Assembly: GCA_902801795.1 (NCBI GenBank) | Contig: CADCJQ010000006.1 | Location: forward strand, 1 to 33,941 | Length of the DNA stretch: 33,941 bases | From: an uncultured Erysipelotrichaceae bacterium | GTDB lineage: Bacteria > Bacillota_I > Bacilli_A > RF39 > UBA660 | Reading direction: 5' to 3' | Shown here: piece by piece, positions 25,398 to 33,544 of the stretch | Numbering within the stretch: the stretch's first letter is position 1 | Layout: the number at the start of each line of letters is the position of its first letter | Translations under genes and position numbers: made by a program | Notes under the pieces: generated by a model | What the model saw: only the letters and a program-made list of their open reading frames with translations | Told to the model about the DNA's origin: nothing | Database searches by the model: none

Positions 25398-26426
25398 ATG
25401 GAAATGATGTATCCAGAATTAATTGTTTATTCTATAATTGGTGCATTTTTAATATTATTTGTATGGCGAAAAAGAAAAAAATTTAAAAATGGAATTATTG
25501 TTGCCAATACAAAATATGTTAAAAAAACACGATATTATAAATCATTAATGCTTAAATATCGTATATATAATATCTTAATTAAAGCTGTTTGTGTTTTATT
25601 GATTATTACATGTGCTATTTTAACTGCTAGAATATATAAAACGGATAAGGAAGAAAAAGAAGAATATAATCGTGATATCATGTTGTGTATGGATGTATCG
25701 GGTTCTGTTTGGGATTTAGATGAAGAAATAATAGATACTTTTATTGATCTTGTTTCAAAACTTAAAGATGAAAGATTTGGACTATCGGCATTTGATAGTT
25801 CTCCAGTTAATATAATACCATTAACTACTGATTATAATTATGCAATAACGGTATTAAAAGAATTAAAAAAATGTTTTGAAAATTATCATAAATATGCTAT
25901 AAAAACGTCTACAGGTAGAATTTATACTAATACTTTAGAAGAACATGGCTTGGTAGTTAATCCTGTTCATGAAATGTTTGAAGGTGCCTTTAATGGTGAT
26001 GGCTCAAGTTTAATTGGTGAAGGACTTGCATATTGTGCATCAACATTTAAGAAAGATGATGATCGAACTAAAATTGTTATATTGACAACTGATGATGATG
26101 TTGAAGGAAGTCAAATTATTTCTGTTCCAGAAGCAGCTAATTATAGTAAATCAGTTGATGTTAAAGTATATCCTATTGGAACCAAGTCTATAAAGAGTGC
26201 TCAACGTCAAGAACTTATTGAAGTTGCTAATATAACTAATGGAAATTATTATGATTTTAGCTCTGTTTCTACAAGCGATATTGTGGATAGAATACAAAAA
26301 TTGAATAAAACAGCAATTGTGAAAAATGTTGCAGTAACTAAAAAGGATTTGCCTGAAATAATAGTACCATATTTGTTTTATATTCTTCCGGCTTTATTTG
26401 TTTTAGAATGGAGAGTTAGAATATGA
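25398..26426 (+). CDS. Cassette 2 A protein: membrane vWA (BatA-like)
   Basis: Helix 1 lies at about 8-22 (IVYSIIGAFLILFVW). A strongly basic loop (RKRKKFKNGIIVANTKYVKK) follows and should be cytoplasmic, then helix 2 at about 58-78, then a vWA domain. Its metal site is intact: IMLCMDVSGSV with D99, S101 and S103, the Thr position at GDGSSLIGEGLAYC, and the Asp at VILTTDDDVEG. A C-terminal helix (VPYLFYILPALFVL) ends EWRVRI. The topology puts the vWA domain outside. It has AGGTAGTG as ribosome binding site and overlaps gene B2 by 4 bases. Length 342 aa is close to BatA proteins of aerotolerance-type operons. Confidence 0.88.
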   Translation: MEMMYPELIVYSIIGAFLILFVWRKRKKFKNGIIVANTKYVKKTRYYKSLMLKYRIYNILIKAVCVLLIITCAILTARIYKTDKEEKEEYNRDIMLCMDVSGSVWDLDEEIIDTFIDLVSKLKDERFGLSAFDSSPVNIIPLTTDYNYAITVLKELKKCFENYHKYAIKTSTGRIYTNTLEEHGLVVNPVHEMFEGAFNGDGSSLIGEGLAYCASTFKKDDDRTKIVILTTDDDVEGSQIISVPEAANYSKSVDVKVYPIGTKSIKSAQRQELIEVANITNGNYYDFSSVSTSDIVDRIQKLNKTAIVKNVAVTKKDLPEIIVPYLFYILPALFVLEWRVRI

Positions 26427-27397
26427 GTTTTTTTAGTGATTTAATATTTAAACCAATTATTCCTTTTTCAACTGCTATAATATATGGTATTATATTAATA
26501 TTAATTGTGTTATTTAATAAAAGAAATGTTATATTAAGAATATTAATAATTCTTTTAATGATTATAGTTAGTCAAAGACCTATGTTGAAAAATAGGGATG
26601 ATAAAGTATATAATATGGATTTAGATGTAATATTTGTTATTGATAATACTGTAAGTATGAATGCTATAGATGTTAATGGTAGAAGTAGATTAGATGCTTT
26701 AAAAAGTGATTGTAAGCACATTATTGATAGATTTTTAGGAGCTAATTTTGCAATTATTACGTATGCTAATAATGCTCAAATAAAATATCCATTTACAAGT
26801 GACGTAGCAATTATTGAAGATATTATTGACAGAATGAAAATAATTGATCCTAATTATGCTAAAGGATCGGCTCTTGATTTACCATATGATTATATGAAAA
26901 TGTTATTAGAATCTTCTCGTAGTAAAGATAAACATAGAACACTTGTCTTTTTTATGGGTGATGGTGAATTAACCATTGCAGAAGCATTCAATACAGATGT
27001 ATCTAAGTATCAGAACTTGAAAGATATGATAGATGCTGGAGGAGTTCTTGGCTATGGAACTCCTGAAGGTGGGAAGATTAAAATAACCGATAGTATTGTG
27101 AAAAAAAATTTAGTTAATAATGAAGGATATTTAATAAATTCTAAAGATGGAAGTGTTGTGCTTTCTCGAATTAATGAAAACAATTTAAATATACTAGCAT
27201 CAAACTTAGGCATTGATTATTACCATATGACAGATTTTTCTGTCCTTGCAGATAAAATTAATAAGATAAAAGATGAAGCGAATGAAAATGATGAAGGAAA
27301 AGAAAAACTAGATAAAGATATATATTATTATTTTTCAGGTGCATTATTGATTCTTTTGTTAATAGAATTATTTTATTGTAGGAGGAATGAGCAATGA
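26423..27397 (+). CDS. Cassette 2 B protein: membrane vWA (BatB-like)
   Basis: Two N-terminal helices are joined by the short basic loop FNKRNV. A vWA domain with metal site IDNTVSM (D74) and NAIDVNGRSRLDALKSDC follows, with VFFMGDGELT as later acidic motif, and a C-terminal helix (YYFSGALLILLLIELFY) before CRRNEQ. SQRPMLKN right after helix 2 is shared with cassette 3. The vWA domain is predicted outside. It overlaps A2 and C2 by 4 bases each (ATGA), so the three proteins are probably made in equal amounts. It is closely similar to B3 and less so to B1. Confidence 0.87.
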   Translation: MSFFSDLIFKPIIPFSTAIIYGIILILIVLFNKRNVILRILIILLMIIVSQRPMLKNRDDKVYNMDLDVIFVIDNTVSMNAIDVNGRSRLDALKSDCKHIIDRFLGANFAIITYANNAQIKYPFTSDVAIIEDIIDRMKIIDPNYAKGSALDLPYDYMKMLLESSRSKDKHRTLVFFMGDGELTIAEAFNTDVSKYQNLKDMIDAGGVLGYGTPEGGKIKITDSIVKKNLVNNEGYLINSKDGSVVLSRINENNLNILASNLGIDYYHMTDFSVLADKINKIKDEANENDEGKEKLDKDIYYYFSGALLILLLIELFYCRRNEQ

Positions 27398-28725
27398 ATA
27401 AAATATTAAAAAAAGTAATTATATTTGTTATTTCTACTTGTTTAATATTGGCAGCAATATTTAGTGGCAAAATATATATTAATAAAAAATTTATTGATAA
27501 TTATCCAACAGAAGATCAAGAATATCGTTTAGTTTTATTATCAATATTTAATGTTTATGAACCATATATAGCACCATATAACTATGGTAATTATTTATAT
27601 CAAAAAGGTAAATTTGAAGATGCCTATAATAAATATAAAGATGCACTTCAATATAAAATACCTAAAAAAAGAGTTTGCTCTGTTAGAAAAAATATTAGTC
27701 TTGCTTTAATTAAAATGTCAGAAAATCAAGATAAGGAAAAATCATTACAATTGTTAAATGAAGCATTAACTCATTTAAATGTATGTATGAGCTTGAATCC
27801 TAATACTACAGAAGAGGAAGATGAAAAATTAGCAGAAGAAGAAAAAAAGAATCAACAAGGACAACAAGGTCAGCAGGGACAACAAGGTCAACAGGGACAA
27901 CAAGGTCAACAGGGACAACAAGGACAGCAAGGACAGCAAGGACAACAGGGACAACAGGGACAACAAGGTCAACAGGGACAGCAAGGTCAACAGGGACAAC
28001 AAGGTCAACAAGGACAACAAGGTCAGCAGGGACAACAAGGTCAACAAGGACAACAAGGACAACAAGGTCAACAAGGACAACAAGGTCAACAGGGACAACA
28101 AGGTCAACAAGGACAACAAGGTCAACAAGGACAACAAGGTCAACAAGGTCAACAAGGACAACAAGGTCAACAAGGACAACAAGGTCAACAAGGACAGCAA
28201 GGTCAACAAGGACAGCAAGGTCAACAAGGACAGCAAGGTCAACAAGGACAACAGGGACAACAGGGACAACAGGGACAACAAGGTCAACAAGGACAACAGG
28301 GACAACAGGGACAACAAGGTCAACAAGGACAACAGGGACAACAGGGACAACAGGGACAACAGGGACAACAGGGACAACAGGGACAACAAGGAGAATCTGG
28401 AAGTGACATTGCTAGTCAACAACAAGGTGCACAAGATTTGATAAATGATATTAATAATAAAATAAATGATATTCAAGGTAATAATAATAGCAATTCTAAT
28501 AGCAATTCCAATGGTAATTCTCAAGGTAATGCGAATGGACAATCTTCTAGTCAAGGAAATTTACCATCTGATAAACAAATGGATGATTTAATGAACAAAG
28601 CTAACAAATCGAATCAATCAAGAGATGATTCAAAATCTAATCGCAGTAACGCACCTGGAACAGGCAGTAGTAATGGAGGAAGTTTTGATACGAGGGACTC
28701 AACTGGCTGTATTGATTGCTGGTAA
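27394..28725 (+). CDS. Cassette 2 C protein: membrane TPR protein with (QQG)60 tract and CIDCW end
   Basis: The first ~150 residues match the other C proteins: basic start, one membrane helix (about 8-27), YEPYIAPYNYGNYLYQKGKF, the TPR pair FEDAYNKYKDALQYKIPKKRVC and LNVCMSL. An acidic-Lys linker then leads into 180 residues made only of Gln-Gln-Gly units (codons 154-333). After that comes ESGSDIASQQQGAQDLINDINNKIND (as two blocks, the second shared with C1), an Asn/Ser/Gly stretch and the terminal CIDCW. The protein is 443 aa, much longer than C1 because of the tract. The tail is probably extended or collagen/glutenin-like and outside the cell. Function of the tract is unknown. Confidence 0.83.
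   Translation: MNKILKKVIIFVISTCLILAAIFSGKIYINKKFIDNYPTEDQEYRLVLLSIFNVYEPYIAPYNYGNYLYQKGKFEDAYNKYKDALQYKIPKKRVCSVRKNISLALIKMSENQDKEKSLQLLNEALTHLNVCMSLNPNTTEEEDEKLAEEEKKNQQGQQGQQGQQGQQGQQGQQGQQGQQGQQGQQGQQGQQGQQGQQGQQGQQGQQGQQGQQGQQGQQGQQGQQGQQGQQGQQGQQGQQGQQGQQGQQGQQGQQGQQGQQGQQGQQGQQGQQGQQGQQGQQGQQGQQGQQGQQGQQGQQGQQGQQGQQGQQGQQGQQGQQGQQGQQGQQGQQGESGSDIASQQQGAQDLINDINNKINDIQGNNNSNSNSNSNGNSQGNANGQSSSQGNLPSDKQMDDLMNKANKSNQSRDDSKSNRSNAPGTGSSNGGSFDTRDSTGCIDCW
27853..28392 (+). repeat. (CAR-CAR-GGN)60 in-frame tract encoding (QQG)60
   Basis: Sixty consecutive 9-base units (540 bases) encode Gln-Gln-Gly without an amino-acid exception. Synonymous third-base changes (CAA/CAG, GGA/GGT) are common and create higher-order 18-base units such as GGTCAACAAGGACAGCAA, repeated three times in a row around 28190-28245. 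T occurs only in the GGT codons. Confidence 0.95.
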
Positions 28726-28740
28726 AAAGGAGAATAAAAT

Positions 28741-29730
28741 ATGGAAATAAAAACAATGTATCCACAAATAATTGTATATTCTTTAATAATATCAGTACTT
28801 ATTTTGTTTGTATGGCGTAAGAAAAATAAGTTTAAAAAGGGAATACTTGTTGCGAATACAAAATATGTTAAAAATACCAAATATTACAAAAAATTATTAT
28901 TTAGATATCGTGTATATAATATTGTTATTAAATTAGTATGTATTGCATTAATTATAATAAGTTCCATATTAACATCTAGATTATATGAAACTAAAAATCA
29001 TGAAGAAGAATTCAATAATAGAGATATCATGTTATGCATGGATGTATCTGGTTCAGTAAAGCCTTTAAATAAAGATATAATTAATACATTGAAAGAAACG
29101 GTTTCTAAATTAAAAGATGAAAGGTTTGGTATCGCGGCTTTTAATAGTTCTCCTGTAATGATTCTTCCACTTACGACTGATTATAATTATGCATTAAGTG
29201 TTCTTGATATGATATCGGCGGCTTTAGGAAATGATGTTAAAGTTCCATATAGTCAAAATTATGTTAACCAATTTATTAGTTTAGGAACAGCAAGTGGAAA
29301 TAGAGGTTCAAGTTTAATTGGTGATGGACTTGCATATTGTTCATCAACATTTCAAAAAGATGATAATCGAACTAAAATAGTAATATTAACAACAGATAAT
29401 GAAGTTGAAGGAAGACAAATAATTAATGTTCCAGAAGCAGCAGCATTTAGTAAGGCAAACGATGTAAAAGTATATCCAATAGGTACAAAAACAATAAGAC
29501 CAGAAAAAAAACAAGAAATGGTGGATATTGCGACGGTGACTGGTGGTGTATACTATGATTATGCTAATTATTCAACAAATGATATAGCTAAAAAAATAGA
29601 AGAACTAAATAAAACAGCGATTGTAAAGAATGTGTATGTAACAAGGAAGGATTTGCCTGATTTATCTTTTGTATATTTATTGTATATTATTCCAATTTTG
29701 TTGATTTTAGATTGGAGAGTTAGAATATGA
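28741..29730 (+). CDS. Cassette 3 A protein: membrane vWA (BatA-like)
   Basis: The layout equals A2: helix 1 (about 10-23), basic loop with KKGILVANTKYVKNTKYYKK, helix 2 (about 57-78), vWA domain with intact metal site IMLCMDVSGSV (D101, S103, S105), Thr/Ser site RGSSLIGDGLAYC and Asp site VILTTDNEVEG, then a C-terminal helix and DWRVRI. The segment between the two acidic motifs (about 155-190) differs most from A2, so the binding face of the two copies probably differs. Ribosome binding site AAGGAG lies upstream. It begins 15 bases after C2 and overlaps B3 by 4 bases. Length is 329 aa. Confidence 0.88.
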   Translation: MEIKTMYPQIIVYSLIISVLILFVWRKKNKFKKGILVANTKYVKNTKYYKKLLFRYRVYNIVIKLVCIALIIISSILTSRLYETKNHEEEFNNRDIMLCMDVSGSVKPLNKDIINTLKETVSKLKDERFGIAAFNSSPVMILPLTTDYNYALSVLDMISAALGNDVKVPYSQNYVNQFISLGTASGNRGSSLIGDGLAYCSSTFQKDDNRTKIVILTTDNEVEGRQIINVPEAAAFSKANDVKVYPIGTKTIRPEKKQEMVDIATVTGGVYYDYANYSTNDIAKKIEELNKTAIVKNVYVTRKDLPDLSFVYLLYIIPILLILDWRVRI

Positions 29731-30695
29731 GTAATTTAATATTTAATCCGATGATATCTTTAAGCATAATGATTCCATATTCAATAATTATGATTGTCAT
29801 AATAATACTTAATAAAAAAAATATTATTAATCGAATAATAATTATTTTGCTTATATTAGTTATCAGTCAAAGACCAATGTTAAAGAATCAAGAAGACATT
29901 ACTTTTAGTCTAGATTTGGATGTATTATTTGTTATTGATAATACTGTAAGTATGAAAGCTGATGATGTTAATAAGCAAACGAGACTTGAAGCAGTAAAAA
30001 AAGATTGTATATCGATTATGGAAAAATATGCTGGTGCTAATTTTGCTGTTATAACATTTGGTAATATTGCAGAAGTAAGGTATCCATTTACCAGTGATAT
30101 GGGAATAATTAAAGATGTAATAAATAGAATAAAAGTAATAGATCCAGCATATGCAACAGGATCAGTATTGGAATTACCATATGATTTTATGAAAATGTTT
30201 TTAGAATCGTCTAAAAGTAAAGATAAACATCAAAGAATTGTCTTTTTTATGGGAGATGGAGAAGTAACACAAGAGGATGATAAAACTAAACTTGCTAAAT
30301 ATGCAGACCTTCAAGAATTAATAGATAGTGGAGCGGTTTTAGGATATGGTACTAGTGAAGGTACTAAAATAAAAATAGAAGAAAGTGTTGCTTTAAAATA
30401 TGTTGCAGATAGTAATGGTTATTTATTAGATTCAACTACTAATCCACCTTCAATAGCAATTTCTAAAATTAATGAAAATACTTTAAAGGCATTAGCGACT
30501 AATTTAGATTTAGATTATTATCATATGACAGATTTTTCTATACTAAACGATAAATTAGATAATATAAAAGGTGAAGCATTAGAAAATGAAGAAGAAAAAG
30601 AAAAATTAAATAAAGATATTTATTACTATTTTTCGGGTGCGTTAGTTGTATTATTATTATTTGAATTATACTATTATAGGAGAAATGAACAATGA
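29727..30695 (+). CDS. Cassette 3 B protein: membrane vWA (BatB-like)
   Basis: Two N-terminal helices are joined by NKKNIINR, with SQRPMLKNQE after the second. The vWA domain starts near 60 with FVIDNTVSM (D71) and KADDVNKQTRLEAVKKDC, and VFFMGDGEVTQ is the later acidic motif. A C-terminal helix (YYFSGALVVLLLFELYY) precedes YRRNEQ. It is very similar to B2 over the whole length, including YHMTDFSIL near the C-terminus, which B1 lacks. The vWA domain is predicted outside. Four-base overlaps join it to A3 and C3. Confidence 0.87.
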   Translation: MSNLIFNPMISLSIMIPYSIIMIVIIILNKKNIINRIIIILLILVISQRPMLKNQEDITFSLDLDVLFVIDNTVSMKADDVNKQTRLEAVKKDCISIMEKYAGANFAVITFGNIAEVRYPFTSDMGIIKDVINRIKVIDPAYATGSVLELPYDFMKMFLESSKSKDKHQRIVFFMGDGEVTQEDDKTKLAKYADLQELIDSGAVLGYGTSEGTKIKIEESVALKYVADSNGYLLDSTTNPPSIAISKINENTLKALATNLDLDYYHMTDFSILNDKLDNIKGEALENEEEKEKLNKDIYYYFSGALVVLLLFELYYYRRNEQ

Positions 30696-31702
30696 ATAAA
30701 ACAGTGAATAAAACAGTGAAAAAAATTATTATAATTATTATATGTGTATGTATACTTGTTACGGCAAAAGTGATGGCTAAGATAATAATTAATAATAGAT
30801 TTATTGCAAATTATCCTGATGCTGATCAAGAATATCGTTTGGTTCTTTTATCAACACTTAATTTATATGAGCCATATATAGCACCATATAATTATGGTAA
30901 TTATTTATATCAGAAAGGACGATTTGAAGAAGCTTATGTTAAATATAAAAATGCATTAAAGTATAAAATTCCTAAAAAAAGATATTGTGATGTAAAGATA
31001 AATATAAGTTTAACATTAATAAAACTATCAGAAGATGAAAAAATAAGTAACGAGCAATCGCTTGAATATTTAAAAGAAGCTCAAAAACATTTAAATCAAT
31101 GTTTAATGCTTAAGCCTGATGAAGAAGATTTTGATGAAGATGACTTAATTGCTGATCCAGAAGGTGCTGGCAATGAAGGTGTTGGTAATGAAGGTGATGG
31201 TGACGAAGACAGTGGCGAAGGGGGCCATGATGGTCAAGATGATAATGGCAAAAGCGATGGCGAAAAAAGCGATGGCGAAAAGAGCGATGGTGAAAAGAGC
31301 GATGGCGAAAAAAGCGATGGCGAAAAAAGCGATGGCGAAAAAAGCGATGGCGAAAAAAGCGATGGCGAAAAAAGCGATGGCGAAAAAAAAGATGGCGCTG
31401 GTCAAGTAAAAGACAAGCAAGGTAAAGCCAAGGATTTGGCTGGAGAAGTTGGTAATGAAATTAAAGAAAAAGAAGGAAAAGAAAATTCTGGAAATAAGCA
31501 AGGGGAAAGCGAATCTAAGGGTGAAACTGGAGATGGACAAAATATTTCTAATATGCCAACTCAGGAACAATTAGATGAACTAAATAAAACTTCTGATAAG
31601 GCTCAAAATGATAGAGAAGCTGCATTGACAAGTGGTAATAATACAGAGGTTAAAAATACGCAAGATGAAACGAATATACCATCATGTAAAAAATGCTTAT
31701 AA
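30692..31702 (+). CDS. Cassette 3 C protein: membrane TPR protein with Lys-Ser-Asp-Gly-Glu repeats and CKKCL end
   Basis: The N-terminal ~150 residues are the shared scaffold: basic start (MNKTVNKTVKK), one membrane helix, LYEPYIAPYNYGNYLYQKGRF, the TPR pair FEEAYVKYKNALKYKIPKKRYC and LNQCLML. The tail is different: an acidic block (DEEDFDEDDLIADPEGAGN), a Gly/Glu/Asp stretch, then ten five-residue units (nine KSDGE and one KKDGA), then a Lys/Glu-rich helical part (KQGKAKDLAGEVGNEIKEK) that may correspond to the DLINDINN block of C1/C2. The end is IPSCKKCL, keeping the CxxC of the other two but with Leu last. It is the last gene of the operon and is followed by a strong terminator. Confidence 0.82.
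   Translation: MNKTVNKTVKKIIIIIICVCILVTAKVMAKIIINNRFIANYPDADQEYRLVLLSTLNLYEPYIAPYNYGNYLYQKGRFEEAYVKYKNALKYKIPKKRYCDVKINISLTLIKLSEDEKISNEQSLEYLKEAQKHLNQCLMLKPDEEDFDEDDLIADPEGAGNEGVGNEGDGDEDSGEGGHDGQDDNGKSDGEKSDGEKSDGEKSDGEKSDGEKSDGEKSDGEKSDGEKSDGEKKDGAGQVKDKQGKAKDLAGEVGNEIKEKEGKENSGNKQGESESKGETGDGQNISNMPTQEQLDELNKTSDKAQNDREAALTSGNNTEVKNTQDETNIPSCKKCL
31250..31399 (+). repeat. Ten 15-base in-frame units encoding KSDGE
   Basis: Ten tandem units of AAA-AGC-GAT-GGC-GAA type. The last four complete KSDGE units are identical in DNA, and the tenth unit is changed to KKDGA. The GGC and AGC codons are unusual against the AT-rich background (GGT/AGT elsewhere), which points to expansion from a single unit. 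Confidence 0.93.
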
Positions 31703-31740
31703 ATAACAAAATTAAAAATGTAAAAAAGTGACATTTTTGT

Positions 31741-31769
31741 AAAAAGAGACTAGTTTTTAGTCTCTTTTT
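31741..31769 (+). terminator. Terminator of the moxR-vWA operon
   Basis: AAAAAGAGACTA (31741-31752) and TAGTCTCTTTTT (31758-31769) form a 12-base perfect stem around GTTTT. The A-run and T-run arms make it workable in both directions. A second, weaker AAAATGT/ACATTTT hairpin lies just upstream. Confidence 0.88.
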
Positions 31770-31773
31770 AGTA

Positions 31774-31779
31774 TATAAT
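31774..31779 (+). promoter_or_regulatory. -10 box before the cyclophilin lipoprotein gene
   Basis: TATAAT directly after the terminator; no convincing -35. GAGGTG (31789-31794) lies 6 bases before the ATG at 31801. Confidence 0.4.
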
Positions 31780-31800
31780 TTTTTATATGAGGTGTATTAT

Positions 31801-32397
31801 ATGAAAAAAGTATTTATTATTATGACATTAATTTTTATTGTTACTGGTTGTAAAAGTTTATTTACTTATGAAAATGAAAAAATTGAATATTTAAAGGGGA
31901 AATATAATGTTGAAATGAAAATTAAAGATTATGGAATCATTGAAATGGAACTTGATGCAGATGTTGCACCAATTACAGTTACTAATTTTATGAATTTAGT
32001 TAAAGAAGAATTTTATAATGGTAATACTATTCATCGAGTAATGAAAGATTTTGTAATTCAAGGTGGAACGGATATTTCAAATACTCATAAAGAAATCAAA
32101 GGTGAATTTGATGCCAATGGAGTTAGTAATGATATTAGTCATGTTCGAGGTACAGTTTCCATGGCAAGAGCTGGTGATCAAAATAGTGGCTTTGATACAG
32201 CATCAACACAATTTTTTATCGTACAAAAAGATAGTACATTTTTAGATCACTATTATGCAGGATTTGGAAAAGTTACTAAAGGAATGGATGTTGTTGATAA
32301 GATTTGTAATAGTATTAAATCATCTGATGAAAATGGTACAATAATGGATGATGATGAAGTACCATTAATAGAATATATAAAAGAGATAGAAAAGTAG
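31801..32397 (+). CDS. Cyclophilin-type peptidyl-prolyl isomerase, lipoprotein
   Basis: The signal peptide MKKVFIIMTLIFIVTGC ends in a lipobox (V-T-G-C17), so the enzyme is anchored on the outer face of the membrane. The cyclophilin domain shows APITVTNFMNLVKEEFYNG, then IHRVMKDFVIQGGT (catalytic Arg of the HRV-x-x-x-F motif), RGTVSMARAG and STQFFIVQKD. It should speed cis-trans isomerisation of prolines in exported proteins. Length (198 aa) is normal. Start 31801 is chosen from GAGGTG and the lipobox distance; GTG 31792 overlaps that site. It is followed 7 bases later by the rhomboid gene, with which it is probably cotranscribed. Confidence 0.93.
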   Translation: MKKVFIIMTLIFIVTGCKSLFTYENEKIEYLKGKYNVEMKIKDYGIIEMELDADVAPITVTNFMNLVKEEFYNGNTIHRVMKDFVIQGGTDISNTHKEIKGEFDANGVSNDISHVRGTVSMARAGDQNSGFDTASTQFFIVQKDSTFLDHYYAGFGKVTKGMDVVDKICNSIKSSDENGTIMDDDEVPLIEYIKEIEK

Positions 32398-32404
32398 GGA
32401 TAAA

Positions 32405-33544
32405 ATGAATGTACAAATAAGTGAGAGAGATTTAATTTCAATGAAACTTCTTCATTATTTTATAACGAAAAAAAATTATTCTCCAATAATTGTTCAAGGT
32501 GTTGAAAATGAAATATGGATTCAAAATTTAGATGCAGATAAATATAAAGTGATTCGTATTGTAAATGGGTATATTCATAATGATGAACAACTAGAATTTG
32601 ATGTTTTTAAGACGAAAAGAATGGTAAAAAAAATAAGAAAAAAAACCTTTAGTTTAAAAATGAAAACGTTAAATATTTTAACTGATGTTGGAGAAAATGT
32701 TGATCGTGAAAAAAAATTTGATGATGTTGATATAATATATTATACGGACGAAGATAATTTATTAAAAAATGAAATAATAAAGAGTGAATTTAAAGATTTA
32801 AAAGATAATTTAACATATACAGAAGAAGGTTTTAATCTTTTCTTTAAAATTACACAAGATATTAATATGAAAAATAATAAAGAAAATATGGAAGCAGAGA
32901 AAATATTAGAGCCTAAAAAACCAATTGTAACTTTTATTATTATTGGAATACTTGTTTTAATGTTTTTTATGCAGTTTATTTTTACACCTATTGAATTATT
33001 ATATTATTTGGGTGTACAAAAAGATTTAGTTAGATATGGAGAAATATATCGCCTTTTAACGGGAGCCTTTTTACATCTTGATATTTTACATTTATTATGT
33101 AATTTGTATGCTTTATATGTTGTTGGAAAATTAAGTGAGAGTTATTTTGGTAAATGGAAATTTACTTTAATATATTTATTTAGTGCACTAACAGGAAGTT
33201 TGTTATCGATTTCAATGGGGGATAATTTTTCAATAGGTGCGAGTGGTGCTATCTTTGGTCTTCTTGGAAGTTTATTGTATTTTGGATATCATTATCGTGT
33301 TTATTTTGGAAATGTTTTATTAAAACAAATAGTTCCCGTCATTATTTTTAATTTAGCAATAGGTTTTATGATTGATGATATTGATAATTTTGCGCATATT
33401 GGTGGATTAATAGGTGGTTTATTAATTAGTAAAGCGGTTGGTATTAATAGTAAAGATAAGAAAAGTGATAAGATAAATGGCATTATTTTATCAGTAATTT
33501 ATTTAGCCTTTTTAATATTCTTAGCCTTTTTTATGGAGCGTTAA
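32405..33544 (+). CDS. gluP: GluP (YqgP)-like rhomboid intramembrane serine protease
   Basis: The first ~165 residues are a soluble cytoplasmic domain (MNVQISERDLISMKLLHYF), as in Bacillus GluP/YqgP. The rhomboid core follows: first helix from about 177, GAFLHLDILHLLCNLYAL with the HxxxN oxyanion motif, the catalytic Ser in GASGAIFG (S280) and the catalytic His in FAHIGGLIGGLL (H331). About seven membrane helices are present, and a last one ends the protein. The Bacillus enzyme takes part in membrane-protein quality control with FtsH; the C-terminal TPR domain of the Bacillus protein is absent here (379 aa). Its last base is the first base of the dnaI start codon. Confidence 0.9.
   Translation: MNVQISERDLISMKLLHYFITKKNYSPIIVQGVENEIWIQNLDADKYKVIRIVNGYIHNDEQLEFDVFKTKRMVKKIRKKTFSLKMKTLNILTDVGENVDREKKFDDVDIIYYTDEDNLLKNEIIKSEFKDLKDNLTYTEEGFNLFFKITQDINMKNNKENMEAEKILEPKKPIVTFIIIGILVLMFFMQFIFTPIELLYYLGVQKDLVRYGEIYRLLTGAFLHLDILHLLCNLYALYVVGKLSESYFGKWKFTLIYLFSALTGSLLSISMGDNFSIGASGAIFGLLGSLLYFGYHYRVYFGNVLLKQIVPVIIFNLAIGFMIDDIDNFAHIGGLIGGLLISKAVGINSKDKKSDKINGIILSVIYLAFLIFLAFFMER

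Noticed and set aside
27853-28392. CRISPR-like repeat array
   Set aside because: Repeats are contiguous, in frame and codon-periodic with no unique spacers; it is a coding repeat.
27829-28554. 241-codon Leu/Ser-rich orf on the minus strand
   Set aside because: It is the antisense shadow of the CAR-CAR-GGN repeat, which cannot produce stops in this frame; there is no ribosome binding site or promoter, and the plus-strand gene is clear.
31145-31570. Minus- and plus-strand orfs (Phe/Ala- and Met/Ala/Lys-rich) over the KSDGE tract
   Set aside because: They are periodic shadows of the 15-base repeat in other frames, without start signals.
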